DNA of 64,000 bases from Acidiphilium acidophilum (GCF_033842475.1 NZ_JAWXYB010000018.1:2835501-2899500), one strand, 5' to 3'. Counted from the stretch's first letter, positions 1 to 9,672 are shown. Notes: generated by a model not told the origin, from the sequence alone. Numbers and translations: made by a program.

Positions 1-979
1 CGAGATCGGATTTCACGGTCGCGCGCCATTCCAGCCGGCCCGCCGCCGCTGCCTTGAGCGAGAGGGTCTCGCGCAGCGCATCCGCCCCGCGCCCGCTGCG
101 GCGATAGAACCCGCCTTTGCCTTTCCGCCCGGTATAGCCTTGATCGATCATCATGCCGATCATGGGCATGTCGCGATTGATCGCGTGGAACGCATCGCCC
201 TCCGGCAGCAACCGCGCGAGCGATGCATTGACATGCGGGCCGAGATCGATCCCGACCAGATCCATCAACCCGAACACGCCGGTCGAGGGAAACCCCATCG
301 GCTTGCCCATGATCGCATCGGCATCCTCGATTTCGAGACCCATCTCGACCGCGAGCACCAGCGCGGTCTGGATCCAGTAGGTCCCGATCCGGTTGGCGAT
401 GAAACCCGGCGTGTCGCGGCAGGCAATCACCGACTTGCCCAGCATCACATCGCAGAATTGCGTGATCCGGCCTGCGGTTTCCGGGTTCGTCGCCGGGCCG
501 GTCACCAGTTCGAGCAGCCGCATGTAGCGCGGCGGGTTGAAGAAATGGGTGATCACGAAATCCGGCCGCAGGCTCTCCGGCATCGCGCCCATCAGCTCGG
601 CGAGCGGGATCGTCGAGGTGTTCGACGAAACCACCGAACCCGGCTTGCGGATTTCGGCCAGCCGCGCATAGAGCGCCTGCTTGACATCGAGCCGCTCGAT
701 CACCGCCTCGACGATCCAGTCGCAATCCGCGAGCCTGTCGAAATCATCCTCGGTATTGCCCGGCGTGATCAGCCGTGCCGCCCTCGGCGACATCAGAGGC
801 GCCGGCTGCATCTTCTTCAACCGCTCGATCGCGCCTCTGGCGATCGCATTGCGATCCGCGCTGCCCGGCCTGACGATGTCGAGCAGCATGACCTTCACCC
901 CGGCATTGGCGACATGGGCGGCGATCGCCGCCCCCATCACCCCCGCGCCGATCACCGCGACCGATCTGATTTCGGACAT
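1..979 (-). CDS. 3-hydroxyacyl-CoA dehydrogenase (3' end off the window)
   Basis: Oxidises 3-hydroxyacyl-CoA to 3-ketoacyl-CoA with NAD in beta-oxidation. The frame opens at the ATG at 979 (MSEIRSVAVIGAGVMG) with the Rossmann glycine motif GAGVMG, then SSNTSTIPL, THFFNPPRYMRL and DTPGFIANRIG, all typical of the family. 326 residues are visible and the frame stays open at base 1. Relatives with the same N-terminus are often long proteins with an enoyl-CoA hydratase domain behind the dehydrogenase, so a fused C-terminus outside the window is possible but not visible. Its ATG overlaps the stop of the upstream thiolase by one base (TGATG), so the two are probably translationally coupled as a two-subunit beta-oxidation system. 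Confidence 0.9.
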   Translation of the reverse strand, partial: MSEIRSVAVIGAGVMGAAIAAHVANAGVKVMLLDIVRPGSADRNAIARGAIERLKKMQPAPLMSPRAARLITPGNTEDDFDRLADCDWIVEAVIERLDVKQALYARLAEIRKPGSVVSSNTSTIPLAELMGAMPESLRPDFVITHFFNPPRYMRLLELVTGPATNPETAGRITQFCDVMLGKSVIACRDTPGFIANRIGTYWIQTALVLAVEMGLEIEDADAIMGKPMGFPSTGVFGLMDLVGIDLGPHVNASLARLLPEGDAFHAINRDMPMIGMMIDQGYTGRKGKGGFYRRSGRGADALRETLSLKAAAAGRLEWRATVKSDL

Positions 980-2115
980 CACACCGCCTCCAGCACCGTG
1001 GCGATCCCCTGCCCGCCGCCGATGCACTGGGTCGCCAGCGCGTAACGCCCGCCCTCGCGCTGGAGCAACTGCGCCGCCTTGCCGGTGATGCGCGCGCCGG
1101 TCGCGCCGAGCGGATGGCCGAGGGCGATCGCCCCGCCATCGAGATTGACCCTGGCCCCGTCGAGGTCGAGCTCGCGCATGCAGGCGAGCGCCTGGGATGC
1201 GAACGCCTCGTTCAGCTCGACTACATCGATATCCTTCGCCGAAATCCCGGCCCGCGCCATTGCCTTGCGCGAGGCCGCCACCGGGCCGATGCCCATGATA
1301 TCCGGCGCGCACCCGGCGACCGCGACCGAGGCGATCCGCGCGGTGATGGCAAGCCCGTGCGCGCGGGCATAATCCTCGGAACACACCAGCACCGCCGAAG
1401 CGCCATCGGTGAGCGGCGAGGAGGTTCCGGCGGTGACGGTGCCATTGGCATCGAATGCCGGTTTCAGCCCGGCGAGCCCTTCGCGCGAGGCATCGTGGCG
1501 GATGCATTCATCTTGCGTCGCGTTCGCGTTGCCCAGCGTGATCGGCACAATCTCACCGGACAACCGCCCGTCCTTCTGCGCGGCGGCGGCCTTCAGGTGG
1601 CTCGCGAGTGCGAATTCCTCCTGCGCGTCGCGGGTGATCTGCCAGCGCTGGGCGACGTTTTCGGCGGTATCGCCCATGCCCATGTAGGCGGCGGGGTTTT
1701 TGGCATACAAAGCGGGCGAGGGCATCGGGTTGTAGCCGCCCATCGGCACCCGCGTCATGCTCTCAACCCCGAGCGCCACGAACGCCTCGCCGGCCCCCAT
1801 CGCGATCGCGCCCGCCGCCATATGGATCGCATACATCGAGGAACCGCAGAACCGGTTGACCGTGGCACCCGCCACCGTGATCGGCAGGTCGGCCAGCAGC
1901 GCGATCAGCCGCGCGACGTTCAGCCCCTGCTCGGCCTCGGGGAAGGCGCAACCGACGATGATGTCCTCGATGTCCGCCGGGTTCACCCCGGTGCGCGCGA
2001 TCAGCGCCCGCAAGACTTCCGCCGCCATCTCGTCGGGGCGCACCCGGGTCAGCCCGCCTTTGCGGGCGGGAGCGAACGGGGACCGGGCATAGCCGGCAAT
2101 CACAGCGTTGGTCAT
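979..2115 (-). CDS. Acetyl-CoA acyltransferase (thiolase)
   Basis: Thiolytic cleavage of 3-ketoacyl-CoA, the last beta-oxidation step. 378 residues, slightly under the usual thiolase length of about 390. The nucleophilic cysteine is Cys90 in NRFCGSSMYAIH, the histidine motif GHPLGATGAR contains about His334, and the second active-site cysteine is about Cys364 in TQCIGGGQG. The C-terminus abuts the dehydrogenase start, and a MerR regulator lies immediately upstream on the same strand. Gene order regulator-thiolase-dehydrogenase supports catabolic rather than PHB-biosynthetic use. Substrate chain length cannot be read from the sequence. Confidence 0.93.
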   Translation of the reverse strand: MTNAVIAGYARSPFAPARKGGLTRVRPDEMAAEVLRALIARTGVNPADIEDIIVGCAFPEAEQGLNVARLIALLADLPITVAGATVNRFCGSSMYAIHMAAGAIAMGAGEAFVALGVESMTRVPMGGYNPMPSPALYAKNPAAYMGMGDTAENVAQRWQITRDAQEEFALASHLKAAAAQKDGRLSGEIVPITLGNANATQDECIRHDASREGLAGLKPAFDANGTVTAGTSSPLTDGASAVLVCSEDYARAHGLAITARIASVAVAGCAPDIMGIGPVAASRKAMARAGISAKDIDVVELNEAFASQALACMRELDLDGARVNLDGGAIALGHPLGATGARITGKAAQLLQREGGRYALATQCIGGGQGIATVLEAV

Positions 2116-2139
2116 GAGGGTGACAGGCTCCTGAGCGGT

Positions 2140-2604
2140 TTATTTTTGCAGGTTCTGGATGGCGATTTCGGCCTGGCGTTCGATGTCGCCAAGTTCGGCC
2201 AGGCTCTGTTCGAGGGCGGCGCGCTGCTCCTGCAGCTTCGCGATCCGCTTGCGCACGCTGGCGAGCAGAACCCGGACCTGGGTGTGCTGCGTCGGGTCGA
2301 TATCGTAGAGATCGAGATAATCCTTGATCTCGCGCAGGGAAAATCCGAGCCGCTTGCCCCGCAGGATCAGCATCAGCCGCGCCCGGTCGCGCGGGGTATA
2401 AACCCGTGTGGTGCCGGCGCGGCTGGGGTTGACCAGCCCCTTATCCTCGTAGAACCGGATGGTCCGCGCGGTCACGCCGAGCTGGCGCGCCAACTGGCTG
2501 ACCGAATACAAAGCGTGCGAAACGCCGCCGGATGAGGCCACCTCCTGCTCGTGGCGTGCGTGCAGCGCCGCCATGGCCGGGCTTTCAGTCGTCAATACAG
2601 TCAT
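2140..2604 (-). CDS. MerR-family regulator, probably of acyl-CoA degradation (LiuR-like)
   Basis: 154 residues from the ATG at 2604, chosen because AGGACGGA sits five bases upstream; a longer in-frame start at 2715 lacks this. The winged helix-turn-helix is at about residues 24-92 (SQLARQLGVTARTIRFYED followed by a wing ending TRVYTPRDRARL), then a coiled coil at about 115-154 rich in Gln, Arg and Glu. No metal-binding cysteine pattern is visible. MerR proteins of this architecture (LiuR) control branched-chain and fatty acid degradation in many proteobacteria. It sits between the acyl-CoA ligase and thiolase genes, and LiuR-like dyads lie before it and before the ligase, so local autoregulation is inferred. 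Confidence 0.85.
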   Translation of the reverse strand: MTVLTTESPAMAALHARHEQEVASSGGVSHALYSVSQLARQLGVTARTIRFYEDKGLVNPSRAGTTRVYTPRDRARLMLILRGKRLGFSLREIKDYLDLYDIDPTQHTQVRVLLASVRKRIAKLQEQRAALEQSLAELGDIERQAEIAIQNLQK

Positions 2605-2667
2605 GTTCCGTCCTGGATATCGTGAAACAAAGTTTCGGGTTTCAGTCGGATATAACATGAACGATTC

Positions 2668-2683
2668 CGCGCGTTTACGCAAA
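2668..2683. promoter_or_regulatory. LiuR-like dyad upstream of the MerR gene
   Basis: CGCGCGTTTACGCAAA contains the palindromic core GCGT-TT-ACGC, about 65 bases before the MerR start. It shares CGTTWACG with the site at 4497-4512. Known LiuR sites have an ACGTTWACGT-type core, from memory; binding here is inferred. Confidence 0.45.
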
Positions 2684-2729
2684 GAGCATGGATATAACGT
2701 ATAGGTCATACCCACCCTCCTGTCCAGCC

Positions 2730-4421
2730 CTAGCGGCGCTGCGCGGCCTTGGCGGCTTCCTCGGCGACCAGTTCCTTCTTCGAGAGTTTGCCGACCATGG
2801 TTTTCGGCAGGGTTTCGCGGATTTCGACCGCTTTGGGGATTTCGATCCGATTGAGGTGGCTGTTCAGGAAAGCGAGGATCTCCGCCTCGGTCGCTGATAC
2901 ATCCTTGCGCAAGGTCACGAATAATTTGGGTGCCTGGCCGCGATACTCATCGGGAATCCCGATCGCGATGGCCTCCTGCACCGCGGGGTGCTGGTAGGCA
3001 GCTTCCTCGATCACGCGGGGATAGACGTTATAGCCGCCGCACAGGATCAGATCCTTGATCCGGTCGACGATGAACAGATAGCCCTCCTCGTCGAGATAGC
3101 CGATATCGCCGGTGCGAAGCGCGCCGTCGATGAAGGTTTTCGCGGCTTCGTCCGGGCGGTTGAAATAGCCGCGCATCACCTGCGGCCCGCGCACGCAGAT
3201 CTCGCCGCGCGCCCCCTGCGGCAGGATCGCATGGGGTGGTTCGGGATCGCGGATCTCGATGATGGTCCCCGGCAAAGCCCGGCCGACCGAGCCGATCTTG
3301 ACCCGGTCCGGCGGCGTGGTGGTGACGACCGAGGTTTCCGACAGGCCGTAGCCTTCGAGGATCGGTGAGCCGGAAAGGTGACGGAAGCGTTCCATCCCTT
3401 CGAGCGACATCGGCGCACCGCCCGACATGCAGAACCGGATGAATGAAAAATCCTGGCCGGTGCCGGCGGCGTTGCAGATCGCGGCGAACAGTGTCGGCAC
3501 GCCGGGCAGCATGGTCGGGCGCTTGCGGGCGATGGTCGCCATCAGTTGTTTCATGTCGAGGCGCGGCAGCAGGATGATTTCAGCCCCGATCGCGACGCCG
3601 AAATCCATCACCGCCGTCATCGCGAAGACATGGAACAGCGGCAGGACGCAAACGATCCGCTCGGCGCCGCGCTCGATCATCGTGTTGGTCGCGAGCACCT
3701 GCTGGATATTGGCGGTGATGTTGGCATGGGTCAGCATCGCGGCTTTCGGAACTCCGGTGGTGCCGCCGGTATATTGCAGCACCGCGACATCCTGTTCCGG
3801 GTCGATCGCAACCGGGCGCGGTGTGGCGGCACCCCCGATCAGGCGGGCGAACCGCAGATAGGGCGCCTCGTTCGAAACGGTCGCGAGCGTCTTCGATTTG
3901 AACGCGCGGAACAGCAGGGACTTCATCGGCGGCAGGGCATCGGCCATCGAACAGACGATGACGTGATCGAACCGCCCTTCCCGTGCGAGTTTCGCGATCT
4001 TGTCGTGGATCAGCGCGATGTCGAGCGTCACCATGATCCGGGTTCCGGAATCCGCGACCTGATTGGCGAGTTCGCGCTCGGTATAGAGCGGATTGAAATT
4101 GACCACGGTGCCCCCGGCCTTGAGCACCGCGAAATACATGATCACCGCATAGGGCGTGTTCGGCAGGCAGAGCCCGACACAGACCCCCTTGCCGACGCCG
4201 ATCGCCTGCAATCCTGCGGCGGCCGCATCGGCCTGCCGGGCGACCTCGCGCCAGATCAAGCCACGGCCGAGAAAATCGATCGCCGGACGATCGGGGTAGT
4301 CACGGGCGGCCGTGTCGAGCAGGGCGCCGAGCGGGCACGGTGTTGCGGTGAAAGCAAGCGGATCTGCCGGTTCGGCCAAGGTTGCGGCCAAGGCGGCGGT
4401 TTCGGTGGCGGCTTGGATCAC
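2730..4421 (-). CDS. fadD: Long-chain acyl-CoA ligase (AMP-forming)
   Basis: Activates fatty acids to acyl-CoA through an acyl-AMP intermediate. 563 residues, normal for FadD. Motifs in order: the ATP/AMP signature YTGGTTGVPKAAMLTH at about 222-237, the acyl/adenine-binding GYGLSETS near 360, TGDIGYLDEEGYLFIVDR near 440 and the C-terminal-domain lysine region PKTMVGKLSKKELV close to the end. It is followed on the same strand by the MerR regulator, thiolase and dehydrogenase. A dyad like the one before the MerR gene lies 76 bases upstream of the start, suggesting common control. Chain-length preference is not visible. Confidence 0.93.
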   Translation of the reverse strand: MIQAATETAALAATLAEPADPLAFTATPCPLGALLDTAARDYPDRPAIDFLGRGLIWREVARQADAAAAGLQAIGVGKGVCVGLCLPNTPYAVIMYFAVLKAGGTVVNFNPLYTERELANQVADSGTRIMVTLDIALIHDKIAKLAREGRFDHVIVCSMADALPPMKSLLFRAFKSKTLATVSNEAPYLRFARLIGGAATPRPVAIDPEQDVAVLQYTGGTTGVPKAAMLTHANITANIQQVLATNTMIERGAERIVCVLPLFHVFAMTAVMDFGVAIGAEIILLPRLDMKQLMATIARKRPTMLPGVPTLFAAICNAAGTGQDFSFIRFCMSGGAPMSLEGMERFRHLSGSPILEGYGLSETSVVTTTPPDRVKIGSVGRALPGTIIEIRDPEPPHAILPQGARGEICVRGPQVMRGYFNRPDEAAKTFIDGALRTGDIGYLDEEGYLFIVDRIKDLILCGGYNVYPRVIEEAAYQHPAVQEAIAIGIPDEYRGQAPKLFVTLRKDVSATEAEILAFLNSHLNRIEIPKAVEIRETLPKTMVGKLSKKELVAEEAAKAAQRR

Positions 4422-4496
4422 GTTTTCCTCCTGGGTCCACCGCCGCAGGCAGAACGGCGAGCTGATCTGCGGCGCGCTTCCGTTATCGCCGCAATA

Positions 4497-4512
4497 TTAC
4501 CGTTAACGTCAT
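4497..4512. promoter_or_regulatory. LiuR-like dyad upstream of fadD
   Basis: TTACCGTTAACGTCAT is a near-perfect palindrome around CGTTAACG, 76 bases upstream of the fadD ATG on the minus strand. The core matches the second site at 2668-2683. Role as an operator for the nearby MerR regulator is inferred. Confidence 0.55.
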
Positions 4513-4551
4513 GGCGGTTCAAGAGGAGACAGCCATCACGAAACGGGCAAC

Positions 4552-4581
4552 AAAAAAAACGGGGCCCCGAAAGACCCCGCC
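4552..4581 (-). terminator. Intrinsic terminator of cspA
   Basis: On the minus strand, downstream of the cspA stop, a G/C stem (CGGGG pairing with CCCCG) is followed directly by a run of eight T. Typical rho-independent terminator for a short monocistronic cold-shock gene. Confidence 0.75.
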
Positions 4582-4605
4582 GATCGTCACGCCGAAGTGG
4601 AGGCT

Positions 4606-4809
4606 TCAGACCGCTTTCAGGTTGATGGCCGCGGCCTTGCCACGCTCCATCGCGATTTCGTATGAGACTTTCTGGCCTTCATTCAGGCCGCGCATCCCCG
4701 CTGCCTGAACGGCCGTGATGTGAACGAATACATCCTTGCCGCCATCCTGCGGTACGATGAACCCGAAACCTTTTGTGGTGTTGAACCACTTGACAGTGCC
4801 GATCGCCAT
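4606..4809 (-). CDS. cspA: Cold-shock protein (CspA family)
   Basis: Small single-domain RNA chaperone. The real gene starts at the ATG at 4809 ([18 protein letters not shown], 67 residues), with AGGAG 11 bases upstream; the longer in-frame extension to 5106 is its leader. RNP1 is KGFGFI and RNP2 is DVFVHI, which define the nucleic-acid-binding surface. Length and motifs match the family exactly. The leader region is long, as in many csp genes, and an intrinsic terminator follows. Whether it is cold-induced cannot be told, since this family also has constitutive members. Confidence 0.95.
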   Translation of the reverse strand: MAIGTVKWFNTTKGFGFIVPQDGGKDVFVHITAVQAAGMRGLNEGQKVSYEIAMERGKAAAINLKAV

Positions 4810-5122
4810 TGTTGCGTCGTCGCTCCTAAGACACACCCACCGTGCGACCGCCGCACGGCTCAAGAGGGACAACCGGGTTTTGGACGTCTTGGCCGCATAC
4901 GGAAACCCGTCTCGTGCAACAAGGCAAGCCAAAGTCGATTGCCCGGTTAATGACGCAGAAAGACGCGTGCCTGTCAACGCGAATACGCATGGCTGAAGCC
5001 GGTTTGACGCGGTTTCCGCGCGAGCGTGTCTATATTCCAGTTTTTGCATTGATCGAGGCCGGGTTTGCGCCAGATGAAGCCGCGCGCAATAATCACCCAC
5101 AACCATCGAAGGGGGATTGTTC
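4810..5122. other. Divergent intergenic region between cspA and fghA
   Basis: About 310 bases without a convincing gene. It contains the cspA leader. A long-range pairing is possible between CGGGTTT near 4868 and AAACCCG near 4901, which might be a temperature-responsive leader element, but one short stem is weak evidence. The fghA ribosome site AAGGGGGA is at 5109-5116. Confidence 0.4.
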
Positions 5123-5974
5123 GTGACCGCATCGGCAGAACCGGAGATCGTTTCTTCGCAGAAATGCTTTGGCGGTACCCAGTCCGTCTATCGGCATCAC
5201 TCCACCGAAACCGGCACGTCGATGCGGTTCGGGGTGTTCCTGCCGCCGCAGGCCAGCGCCGGGCCGGTGCCCGCGCTCTATTATCTCGCCGGACTGACCT
5301 GCACCGAGGAGAATTTCATCGTCAAGGCCGGCGCGCAACGGGTCGCCGCCGAGCTGGGCATCGCGCTGATCGCGCCGGACACCTCGCCGCGCGGCCTGGC
5401 CTATCCCGGCGAGGACGATGCCTATGATTTCGGCACCGGCGCGGGATTCTATGTCGATGCGACCGAAGCCCCCTGGCGGGTCGGCTACCGGATGGCGTCC
5501 TACATCGCCCGCGAACTCCCGGCCCTGATCAACGCCCATCTACCGATCGATCCCGCGCGGACCGGCATTTTCGGTCACTCGATGGGCGGGCACGGCGCGC
5601 TGACCCTCGCGCTGAAATACCCCGATCTCTACAAATCGGTCTCGGCCTTCGCGCCGATCGTGGCACCGATGCGCTGCCCCTGGGGCGAGAAGGCGCTGGG
5701 CCTGTATCTCGGCCCGGATCGGGCGGCATGGCAGGCATATGATGCCACCGCGCTGGTCGAGGCGCGCGGGTGGGCCGGGCCGCCGATCCTGATCGATCAG
5801 GGCACCGCCGATCCCTTCCTGGAGCGGGAACTCAAACCCGATCTGCTGCGCGAGGCCTGCGCGGCGCGCGGGGTCGCGCTGACACTGCGGCTGCAGGACG
5901 GGTACGACCACTCATATTTCTTCATCGCGACCTTCATGGCGGATCATATCCGCCATCACGCGCGGTACCTGTAA
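5123..5974 (+). CDS. fghA: S-formylglutathione hydrolase
   Basis: Hydrolyses S-formylglutathione to formate and glutathione, the last step of glutathione-dependent formaldehyde detoxification. 283 residues from the GTG at 5123, chosen because AAGGGGGA is seven bases upstream; the TTG at 5117 would abut that site. Alpha/beta-hydrolase of the esterase D family: nucleophile Ser153 in [10 protein letters not shown], acidic residue expected in [10 protein letters not shown], and catalytic His in DGYDHSYFF. The Cys in [11 protein letters not shown] is the conserved cysteine of this family. No formaldehyde dehydrogenase gene is adjacent. Confidence 0.95.
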   Translation: MTASAEPEIVSSQKCFGGTQSVYRHHSTETGTSMRFGVFLPPQASAGPVPALYYLAGLTCTEENFIVKAGAQRVAAELGIALIAPDTSPRGLAYPGEDDAYDFGTGAGFYVDATEAPWRVGYRMASYIARELPALINAHLPIDPARTGIFGHSMGGHGALTLALKYPDLYKSVSAFAPIVAPMRCPWGEKALGLYLGPDRAAWQAYDATALVEARGWAGPPILIDQGTADPFLERELKPDLLREACAARGVALTLRLQDGYDHSYFFIATFMADHIRHHARYL

Positions 5975-5987
5975 CCACTCCGCGGTC

Positions 5988-7496
5988 TCAGACCGTCAGG
6001 ATCCGCTTCAACAAATCGACGTCCTCGGCGAAATCGGCATCGGCGGCCATCAGTTCGGTGACCTTGGCGACCGCGTGCATCACCGTGGTGTGGTCGCGAT
6101 TGCCGAATTTCCGGCCAATCTCCGGCAGGCTGCGGGTGGTCAGCTGTTTCGCCAGATACATCGCGACCTGACGGGGCCGGGCGATATTGCGCGCGCGGCG
6201 GACCGAGGACATTTCGCTGATCCGGATATTATAGTGCTCGGAGACCTGTTTCTGGATTTCCTCGATGGTGATCTTGCGGTCGTAGGCGCGCAGCAGATCG
6301 TGCAGCACCTCGTTCGCGGCTTCCAGCGTCACCGGCCGGTCGAACAGATGGGCGTGGGCGATCAGGCGGTTCAGCGCGCCTTCGAGTTCGCGCACGTTGG
6401 CGGTGATTTTCTGGGCAAGAAACTCCATCACCCGCCCCGGCACCGGCACACCGGCGCGGGATGCCTTGGCTTCGAGGATCGCGAGGCGAAGCTCGTAGGT
6501 GGTCGCATGGACATCGGCGACCATGCCGCAGCCGAGCCGGGTGCGGAGGCGATCCTCGATGCCGGAAAGGTCGGACGGGGATTTGTCGGCCGAGACGATG
6601 ATCTGTTTGCCGCTATCGACCAGGGCATTGAACGTATGGAAAAATTCTTCCTGGGTGCCGTCCTTGCCGATCAGGAATTGCAGATCGTCGACCATCAGAA
6701 CATCGACGCTGCGCAGCTCGTTCTTGAATTCGATGGTCGATTGCCGGCGCAGCGCGCTGACGAAGCGGTGCATGAATTTCTCGGCGGACATGTAAGCCAC
6801 CGTGACCTCATCGGCCCGCTGGGACAGTTCCCAGGCGATCGCATGCATCAGATGGGTCTTGCCGAGGCCGACCCCGCCATACAGGAACAGCGGGTTGAAG
6901 CCGGGGGCCGGCCCGTCCGCCACGCGGCGCGCGCAGGCATAGGCGAATTCGTTGGGCTTGCCGACCACGAACGTATCGAAGGTGAAGCGCGGATCGAGCG
7001 GGGGGGCGCCATCGGCCCGGTCGTCCGGCCTGGCGGCGGTCGCGGTCTTGCCGGCACCAGCCCCGCCCGGCAGCGGCTCCGCGAGGTCGGGGGCCGGATT
7101 TGCCGCACCGGCGGGCCGCGTGCGGATATCGACCCGGCGCACCACCGGATTTTCCGCCTGCCAGAAGCTGGTCAACAGCGCGCCATATTCCTTGTTGACC
7201 CAGTCGCGCAGAAAGCGGGTCGGCATCATGACGGTGATTTCGTCGCCATCGAGCCCGTGCAGAACGGCCTGACGCAGCCAGTTGCGGTATTCGACCTCGC
7301 CGATCTCATCCTGCAACCGCGCCCGTACCCGGCTCCATTGCAGGGCCAGAGCAGCATCGGTCGCGCCATCGTCCGGCGTTTCACTCACTCCGTGGCGGCG
7401 GCGCACCTCCGCCGATGAGCGGCGATCCCGCGACGGTCCGGATTCCGAGGATGTATCTGTATCCGCCACATGAATCATCTGCGCTTCCAACAGCAT
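5988..7496 (-). CDS. dnaA: Chromosomal replication initiator DnaA
   Basis: Binds DnaA boxes and melts the origin. Visible parts: N-terminal DnaB-interaction domain (WSRVRARLQDEIG...YRNWL), a variable Pro/Ala-rich linker, the AAA+ core with Walker A GGVGLGKTHL and Walker B VDVLMVDDLQFL, and the C-terminal helix-turn-helix signature (RPRQVAMYLAKQLT, then NRDHTTVMHA). Start uncertain: ATG at 7496 follows GGGGAGGGG very closely, ATG at 7478 has GGAAG at five bases, and the frame extends to 7598. Neighbour rpsT on the same strand is a common alphaproteobacterial arrangement. Length of about 500 residues is normal. Confidence 0.95.
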   Translation of the reverse strand: MLLEAQMIHVADTDTSSESGPSRDRRSSAEVRRRHGVSETPDDGATDAALALQWSRVRARLQDEIGEVEYRNWLRQAVLHGLDGDEITVMMPTRFLRDWVNKEYGALLTSFWQAENPVVRRVDIRTRPAGAANPAPDLAEPLPGGAGAGKTATAARPDDRADGAPPLDPRFTFDTFVVGKPNEFAYACARRVADGPAPGFNPLFLYGGVGLGKTHLMHAIAWELSQRADEVTVAYMSAEKFMHRFVSALRRQSTIEFKNELRSVDVLMVDDLQFLIGKDGTQEEFFHTFNALVDSGKQIIVSADKSPSDLSGIEDRLRTRLGCGMVADVHATTYELRLAILEAKASRAGVPVPGRVMEFLAQKITANVRELEGALNRLIAHAHLFDRPVTLEAANEVLHDLLRAYDRKITIEEIQKQVSEHYNIRISEMSSVRRARNIARPRQVAMYLAKQLTTRSLPEIGRKFGNRDHTTVMHAVAKVTELMAADADFAEDVDLLKRILTV

Positions 7497-7498
7497 CC

Positions 7499-7900
7499 CC
7501 TCCCCTGCATCAGCCTGCCCCAGGCCCGGCCTCATTTCCAACGGACATCCCGTCGTATACACGCAAAAGTTGCATGAACAACGGTTATCCCGAAGCACTC
7601 AACGGTTCAATCTCGGTCTGAGAGCAGCAACCTAGGCCAAGTCCGCCCCGCTGCGCAAGAGACGATCGCTTCGAAAATCTCCTGCTATAATATCGAGCTT
7701 TTGAAAACTATCCATGAAATCAGGCGATTGATCCGCCTTGTTGATTCGTAAAAAAATGATCGGCGCGGAAATCGCCCCCGTCGGGAATTTTCGTGCAACA
7801 ACAACACCCAGCCGATCACGCCCGATCGGCTGGTTCTCAAAAAATAAAACTTACACGAATTATTTCAACAACGCTCCGGCCACGAGAGCCGACGAGCGTC
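7499..7900. other. dnaA-rpsT intergenic region
   Basis: About 400 relatively AT-rich bases. A TATTAT hexamer on the minus strand near 7686-7691 could be part of the dnaA promoter. One DnaA-box-like 9-mer, TTATCCCGA at 7585-7593, differs from TTATCCACA at two positions. No cluster of boxes is present, so I do not call an origin here. Confidence 0.4.
7809..7832 (-). terminator. Hairpin downstream of rpsT
   Basis: Perfect 9-bp inverted repeat CAGCCGATC / GATCGGCTG with a six-base loop, about 70 bases after the rpsT stop. On the minus strand it is followed by GGTGTTGTTGTTG rather than a clean T run, so it is a weak intrinsic terminator or a processing structure. Confidence 0.5.
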
Positions 7901-8167
7901 TCAGGCGGCGAGCGCCTTGACCCGCGCGGACAGCCGGGAAATCCGGCGCGACACGGTATTGGCCTTGAACACGCCCTTGGTCACGGCGCGCTGCATTTCC
8001 GGCTGCGCAGCGGTGAACGCCTCGCGCGCCTTCGCGTGATCGCCGGCGGCGATCGCTTCTTCGAGCTTCCGGACGAAGGTGTGGACCCGCGAGCGCCGCG
8101 CCTTGTTGCGGGCGGTACGGACCACGGTCTGACGGATGCGTTTCTGCGCAGATGCGATATTTGCCAT
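7901..8167 (-). CDS. rpsT: 30S ribosomal protein S20
   Basis: Primary 16S rRNA-binding protein of the small subunit. 88 residues from [13 protein letters not shown] at 8167, the near-universal start of S20, although the frame is open to 8221. Very basic, all-helical composition with [19 protein letters not shown] and a C-terminal [15 protein letters not shown]. Length matches the family. The gene precedes dnaA on the same strand; the gap of about 400 bases suggests separate promoters. Confidence 0.97.
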   Translation of the reverse strand: MANIASAQKRIRQTVVRTARNKARRSRVHTFVRKLEEAIAAGDHAKAREAFTAAQPEMQRAVTKGVFKANTVSRRISRLSARVKALAA

Positions 8168-8373
8168 GAACTCAAGGATCTCTTCGGATTGGAACACATG
8201 AAAAGCATCGGACCGCCGCATTGACCCCGGCGAACCCGATTGGTGGGACAGGGCTTATCGTTGCCGCACCCCCGCGTCAAGCCACCCCTGAGCAATGTCC
8301 GGCTCATCACGGCTCTGGTATTTCGGCACGGTCCGGTTAATCATGACGAATCCAGATATAAGGCAACACCCTC

Positions 8374-9672
8374 ATGCCCGCCTTCATCGATACCCCGAAT
8401 ACCACGATCGATTCGGAATTCCTCGTGATTTCCGGCTGGGTCGCGGGGCCAACGGCGGCAGCGACCATGGTGACGGTCAACGGCATCGCGATCGGGCACC
8501 GCGCGGTCGAGCGGCCGGATGTACGGGACGCGCTGAGCGGCTTTGCCTATACGTCCGGCGTGATCGCAATGGCGGATCTGCGGCACCTCGCCCCGGCGCG
8601 CCATCTCGATATCATGATCTCGATCAATCAGGACCGGGAACGCCAGCAGGTCGAGGTCAGCGAGGCCCTCCACCGCCGCTGGGTGGACGATGCGGCGATG
8701 CGCACGAGCGCCCGCGCCTTTTGCAAAGCCCGGCTGCGCTGCCCGTCCTGCCGGTCCGACCGGCTCGATCACGGCACCGGCGCCATCACCTGCCGCGCAT
8801 GCGGCGCGATCTTCCCCCAGACAGGCAGCGCCTTCAACATGATCTCGGTGCCGCTCGCCATGGAAGCCAACATCGTCGCAACCGAAAACGTCTCGGCCAA
8901 CCCCTATACGCCGGCGGTGCTCGACCTGATCGGGCGGGTGACCAATGCCGGCGGGGTGGTGCTGGATTGCGGCGCAGGGTCCCGGCCTCAGCGCACCACC
9001 GGGGTGATCAATGTCGAGATCGTCGATTACGCCTCCACCGACGTCCTCGCGATCGGCGAGGCCTTGCCCTTCGCCGACAACAGTTTCGACGCCGCGATCT
9101 CCCTCGCGGTCCTCGAACACGTGCGCGATCCATTCAAATGCGCCCAGGAGTTGCTGCGCGTGGTCAAGCCGGGCGGCGAATTGCTGGTCGATGTGCCGTT
9201 CCTCCAGCCGGTCCACGGATTTCCCCATCACTATTACAATATGAGCGCACAGGGGCTGGCCAACCTGTTCGCCGGACATTCCGAGGTCCTGAGCTGCACC
9301 GTGCCGCCCCACGGCCATCCGATTTTCGGCGTGCAGTGGCTGCTGCGGGACTACCTGGCCGGATTGCCCGCCGCCGTCGCGCCCGGTTTCGGCGCGATGA
9401 CGGTGGACGAACTCGTCGCCCTCGATGTCCCCGCATTTCTAGGGGATGCACGGGCACATGGGCTGGATCAGGAAGGCCAGTCACCGATCGCCTGCCTGAA
9501 TTCGCTGCATAAACTTCCGTTTTGCCGAGTGCCGTTGGCGTCAACGGCAGCGATAAGGATGCCAGTAGCACCAGCCGCCGCCGGGGCGGACCGGATAGAC
9601 CACGCAGCCGGACAGGGAAATCCCAAGACCGAGGATGAGCAGTGCGGCGCCGCGGCTGATCAACATGGGTAA
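8374..9672 (+). CDS. SAM-dependent methyltransferase with zinc ribbon
   Basis: 432 residues. Residues 1 to about 100 form a beta-rich domain I do not recognise ([14 protein letters not shown]...). Residues about 120-150 carry a zinc-ribbon-like CPSC...CRAC pair resembling Trm112-type stubs. A class I methyltransferase core follows: motif I region [12 protein letters not shown], acidic loop NVEIVDY, then [20 protein letters not shown] and [14 protein letters not shown]. The last 60 residues are low-complexity and less convincing, so the natural end may be earlier in evolutionary terms. Substrate unknown; such proteins are often found in surface-glycan loci, but no such locus is adjacent. A T-rich hairpin repeat follows the stop. 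Confidence 0.75.
   Translation: MPAFIDTPNTTIDSEFLVISGWVAGPTAAATMVTVNGIAIGHRAVERPDVRDALSGFAYTSGVIAMADLRHLAPARHLDIMISINQDRERQQVEVSEALHRRWVDDAAMRTSARAFCKARLRCPSCRSDRLDHGTGAITCRACGAIFPQTGSAFNMISVPLAMEANIVATENVSANPYTPAVLDLIGRVTNAGGVVLDCGAGSRPQRTTGVINVEIVDYASTDVLAIGEALPFADNSFDAAISLAVLEHVRDPFKCAQELLRVVKPGGELLVDVPFLQPVHGFPHHYYNMSAQGLANLFAGHSEVLSCTVPPHGHPIFGVQWLLRDYLAGLPAAVAPGFGAMTVDELVALDVPAFLGDARAHGLDQEGQSPIACLNSLHKLPFCRVPLASTAAIRMPVAPAAAGADRIDHAAGQGNPKTEDEQCGAAADQHG

Noticed and set aside
7499-7900. Possible chromosomal origin next to dnaA
   Set aside because: Only one imperfect DnaA-box-like 9-mer (7585-7593) was found and no cluster of boxes; alphaproteobacterial origins are often elsewhere.
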